Part shown: positions 63,225 through 64,000 of the stretch, in pieces
Numbering within the stretch: position 1 is the stretch's first letter
How the letters are laid out: each line of letters opens with the position of its first letter
Source: Simmondsia chinensis
Taxonomy: Eukaryota; Streptophyta; Magnoliopsida; Caryophyllales; Simmondsiaceae
DNA: 64,000 bases
Direction: 5' to 3'
Assembly: GCA_018398585.1 (NCBI GenBank)
Contig: JAGTTD010000026.1
Location: 997,001 to 1,061,000 of the forward strand
Notes under the pieces: generated by a model
Databases searched by the model: none
What the model saw: the letters and a program-made list of their open reading frames with translations, nothing else
Told to the model about the DNA's origin: nothing
Made by a program: the position numbers and the translations under genes

Positions 63225-64000
63225 ACTTCTTAGATAAATTATATCATAATTTAGAGGATTTTTTAGCATATGAAGGTAAAATCATACTGCATAACTTCAA
63301 GTTCAAACGGAATTGTACACTTAATTGTTTCAAGTTTTGAATTAATCGAGTTTGATCATTCTATATTCCAGGCCTTTGGTCAAATTGGATCACGTAGTAT
63401 TCTAGTCATGTCCAGTTTCGAGTCAATTCGATATGGGTATTAGTTGGTTAAAGCATATGGTGCTGAAGTCATATCCGCTTTTGGGTAAATTAGATGGGTT
63501 CATTCTAAGATTTAGCTTAAGGTTGGGTTTGAATTTGGGTACGGCGATTTACGGCTCTAATCATCTTGGTTTCAGGTTAATAAAGTTGGATAGTTCCTAT
63601 TTGGTCCAGTCAATTAGATTGGACTGAATTGTGTCATGTCATCTTATAGTTACGAGCATCTCAAGGTAGAAGGTCGTTTCGGTTGTATTATATCTGGTTT
63701 TGGAGTAATTTCATTGGGTCTCGTTTAAGTCAAACTTCAATTAGTTAGTGTCAGTTTATATTTAAATCATCTACAATTTTGCGTGTATCAGTTTGACTAC
63801 ACTTTCAATTTTCTGTTAGACCTCGTATGGGCTAAGGTCATTTCATATCATTTTGGGTTCAAATACTCAATACAATCATTTTAAGTTTTGAGTAAAGATT
63901 GGGTCAAGCGTTCCTATTTTAAGTCATCTTGGGTTTCTATATTTATAACTAAGTTACAACATTCAAAGCTTCATATCAGTAGAGTTAATAAGGAATTACA
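63225..64000. other. Unassigned DNA with degenerate short repeats
   Basis: From about 63370 the sequence is a loose series of 'gtcatttcgggtt' and 'caattagattgg' like words, as in eroded satellite or hAT-interior DNA. No gene or boundary is seen before the window ends. Confidence 0.4.

Noticed and set aside
63741..63753. 'gttagtgtca' as the missing right end of the CACTA element
   Set aside because: It matches only TAGTG plus TCA, not the rest of the terminal repeat, and there are no subterminal motifs nearby.
1..64000. CRISPR array, bacterial operon or phage
   Set aside because: No spaced direct-repeat array or prokaryotic gene order exists. The only bacterial-like sequence is the plastid-derived 16S fragment.

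Overview
The window reads as intergenic DNA from an angiosperm nuclear genome: AT-rich throughout, with no recognisable host protein gene, and built almost entirely of transposable elements inserted into one another. The evidence for a plant is the set of families present: Ty1/copia elements primed by initiator tRNA-Met, hAT and CACTA transposons with plant-type proteins (BED/RICESLEEPER-like, Transpos_assoc, Transposase_24), Tourist-like and Mutator-like MITEs, Au-like SINE bodies, and a decayed copy of chloroplast 16S rDNA. I cannot name the species.

Layout. 1-7 kb: Mutator-like MITEs, SINEs, and a SINE split by a 774-bp hAT element. 7.0-12.4 kb: Copia-1 (+), complete, with an uninterrupted 1609-residue polyprotein, 167-bp LTRs and a 5-bp target duplication. 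12.4-16 kb: MITEs, one holding a tRNA-like piece. 16.0-25.7 kb: a Tourist-like MITE that received a TRIM, a solo LTR and Copia-2 (-); Copia-2 in turn received a 3.1-kb hAT element with a broken transposase gene. 25.7-36.9 kb: MITEs, LINE 3' ends, SINEs nested in long-TIR MITEs, an orphan promoter-like stretch, TRIM copies, and copy A of a duplicated segment. 36.9-42.4 kb: a second Tourist-like MITE carrying the decayed Copia-3 (-). 42.4-51 kb: 5S-headed SINEs, a plastid rrn16 fragment, copy B of the duplicated segment with extra insertions, and a solo LTR carrying a SINE. 51-61 kb: a solo LTR, then a decayed CACTA element (-) with three LTR-derived insertions in or beside its gene. 61-64 kb: a CACTA MITE, a Mutator-like MITE, a small retroposed mRNA end, and unassigned AT-rich DNA.

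How the parts relate. The only intact gene is the Copia-1 polyprotein (Gag, protease, integrase, reverse transcriptase, RNase H). All other coding regions are relics. The most unusual recurring unit is a roughly 250-bp SINE family whose 5' part is 5S ribosomal RNA sequence, including the internal polymerase III control region, joined to an Au-like 3' body. At least eight copies carry the 5S head, and four of them have perfect target duplications of 12-21 bp. The same body also occurs with two unrelated heads and in truncated form. Target duplications, terminal inverted repeats and paralogous empty sites let many nesting events be ordered from the sequence alone.

Limits: every identification was made by reading motifs and repeats by eye. 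No database search or alignment was run, so family names are assignments by pattern and boundaries without target duplications are approximate.
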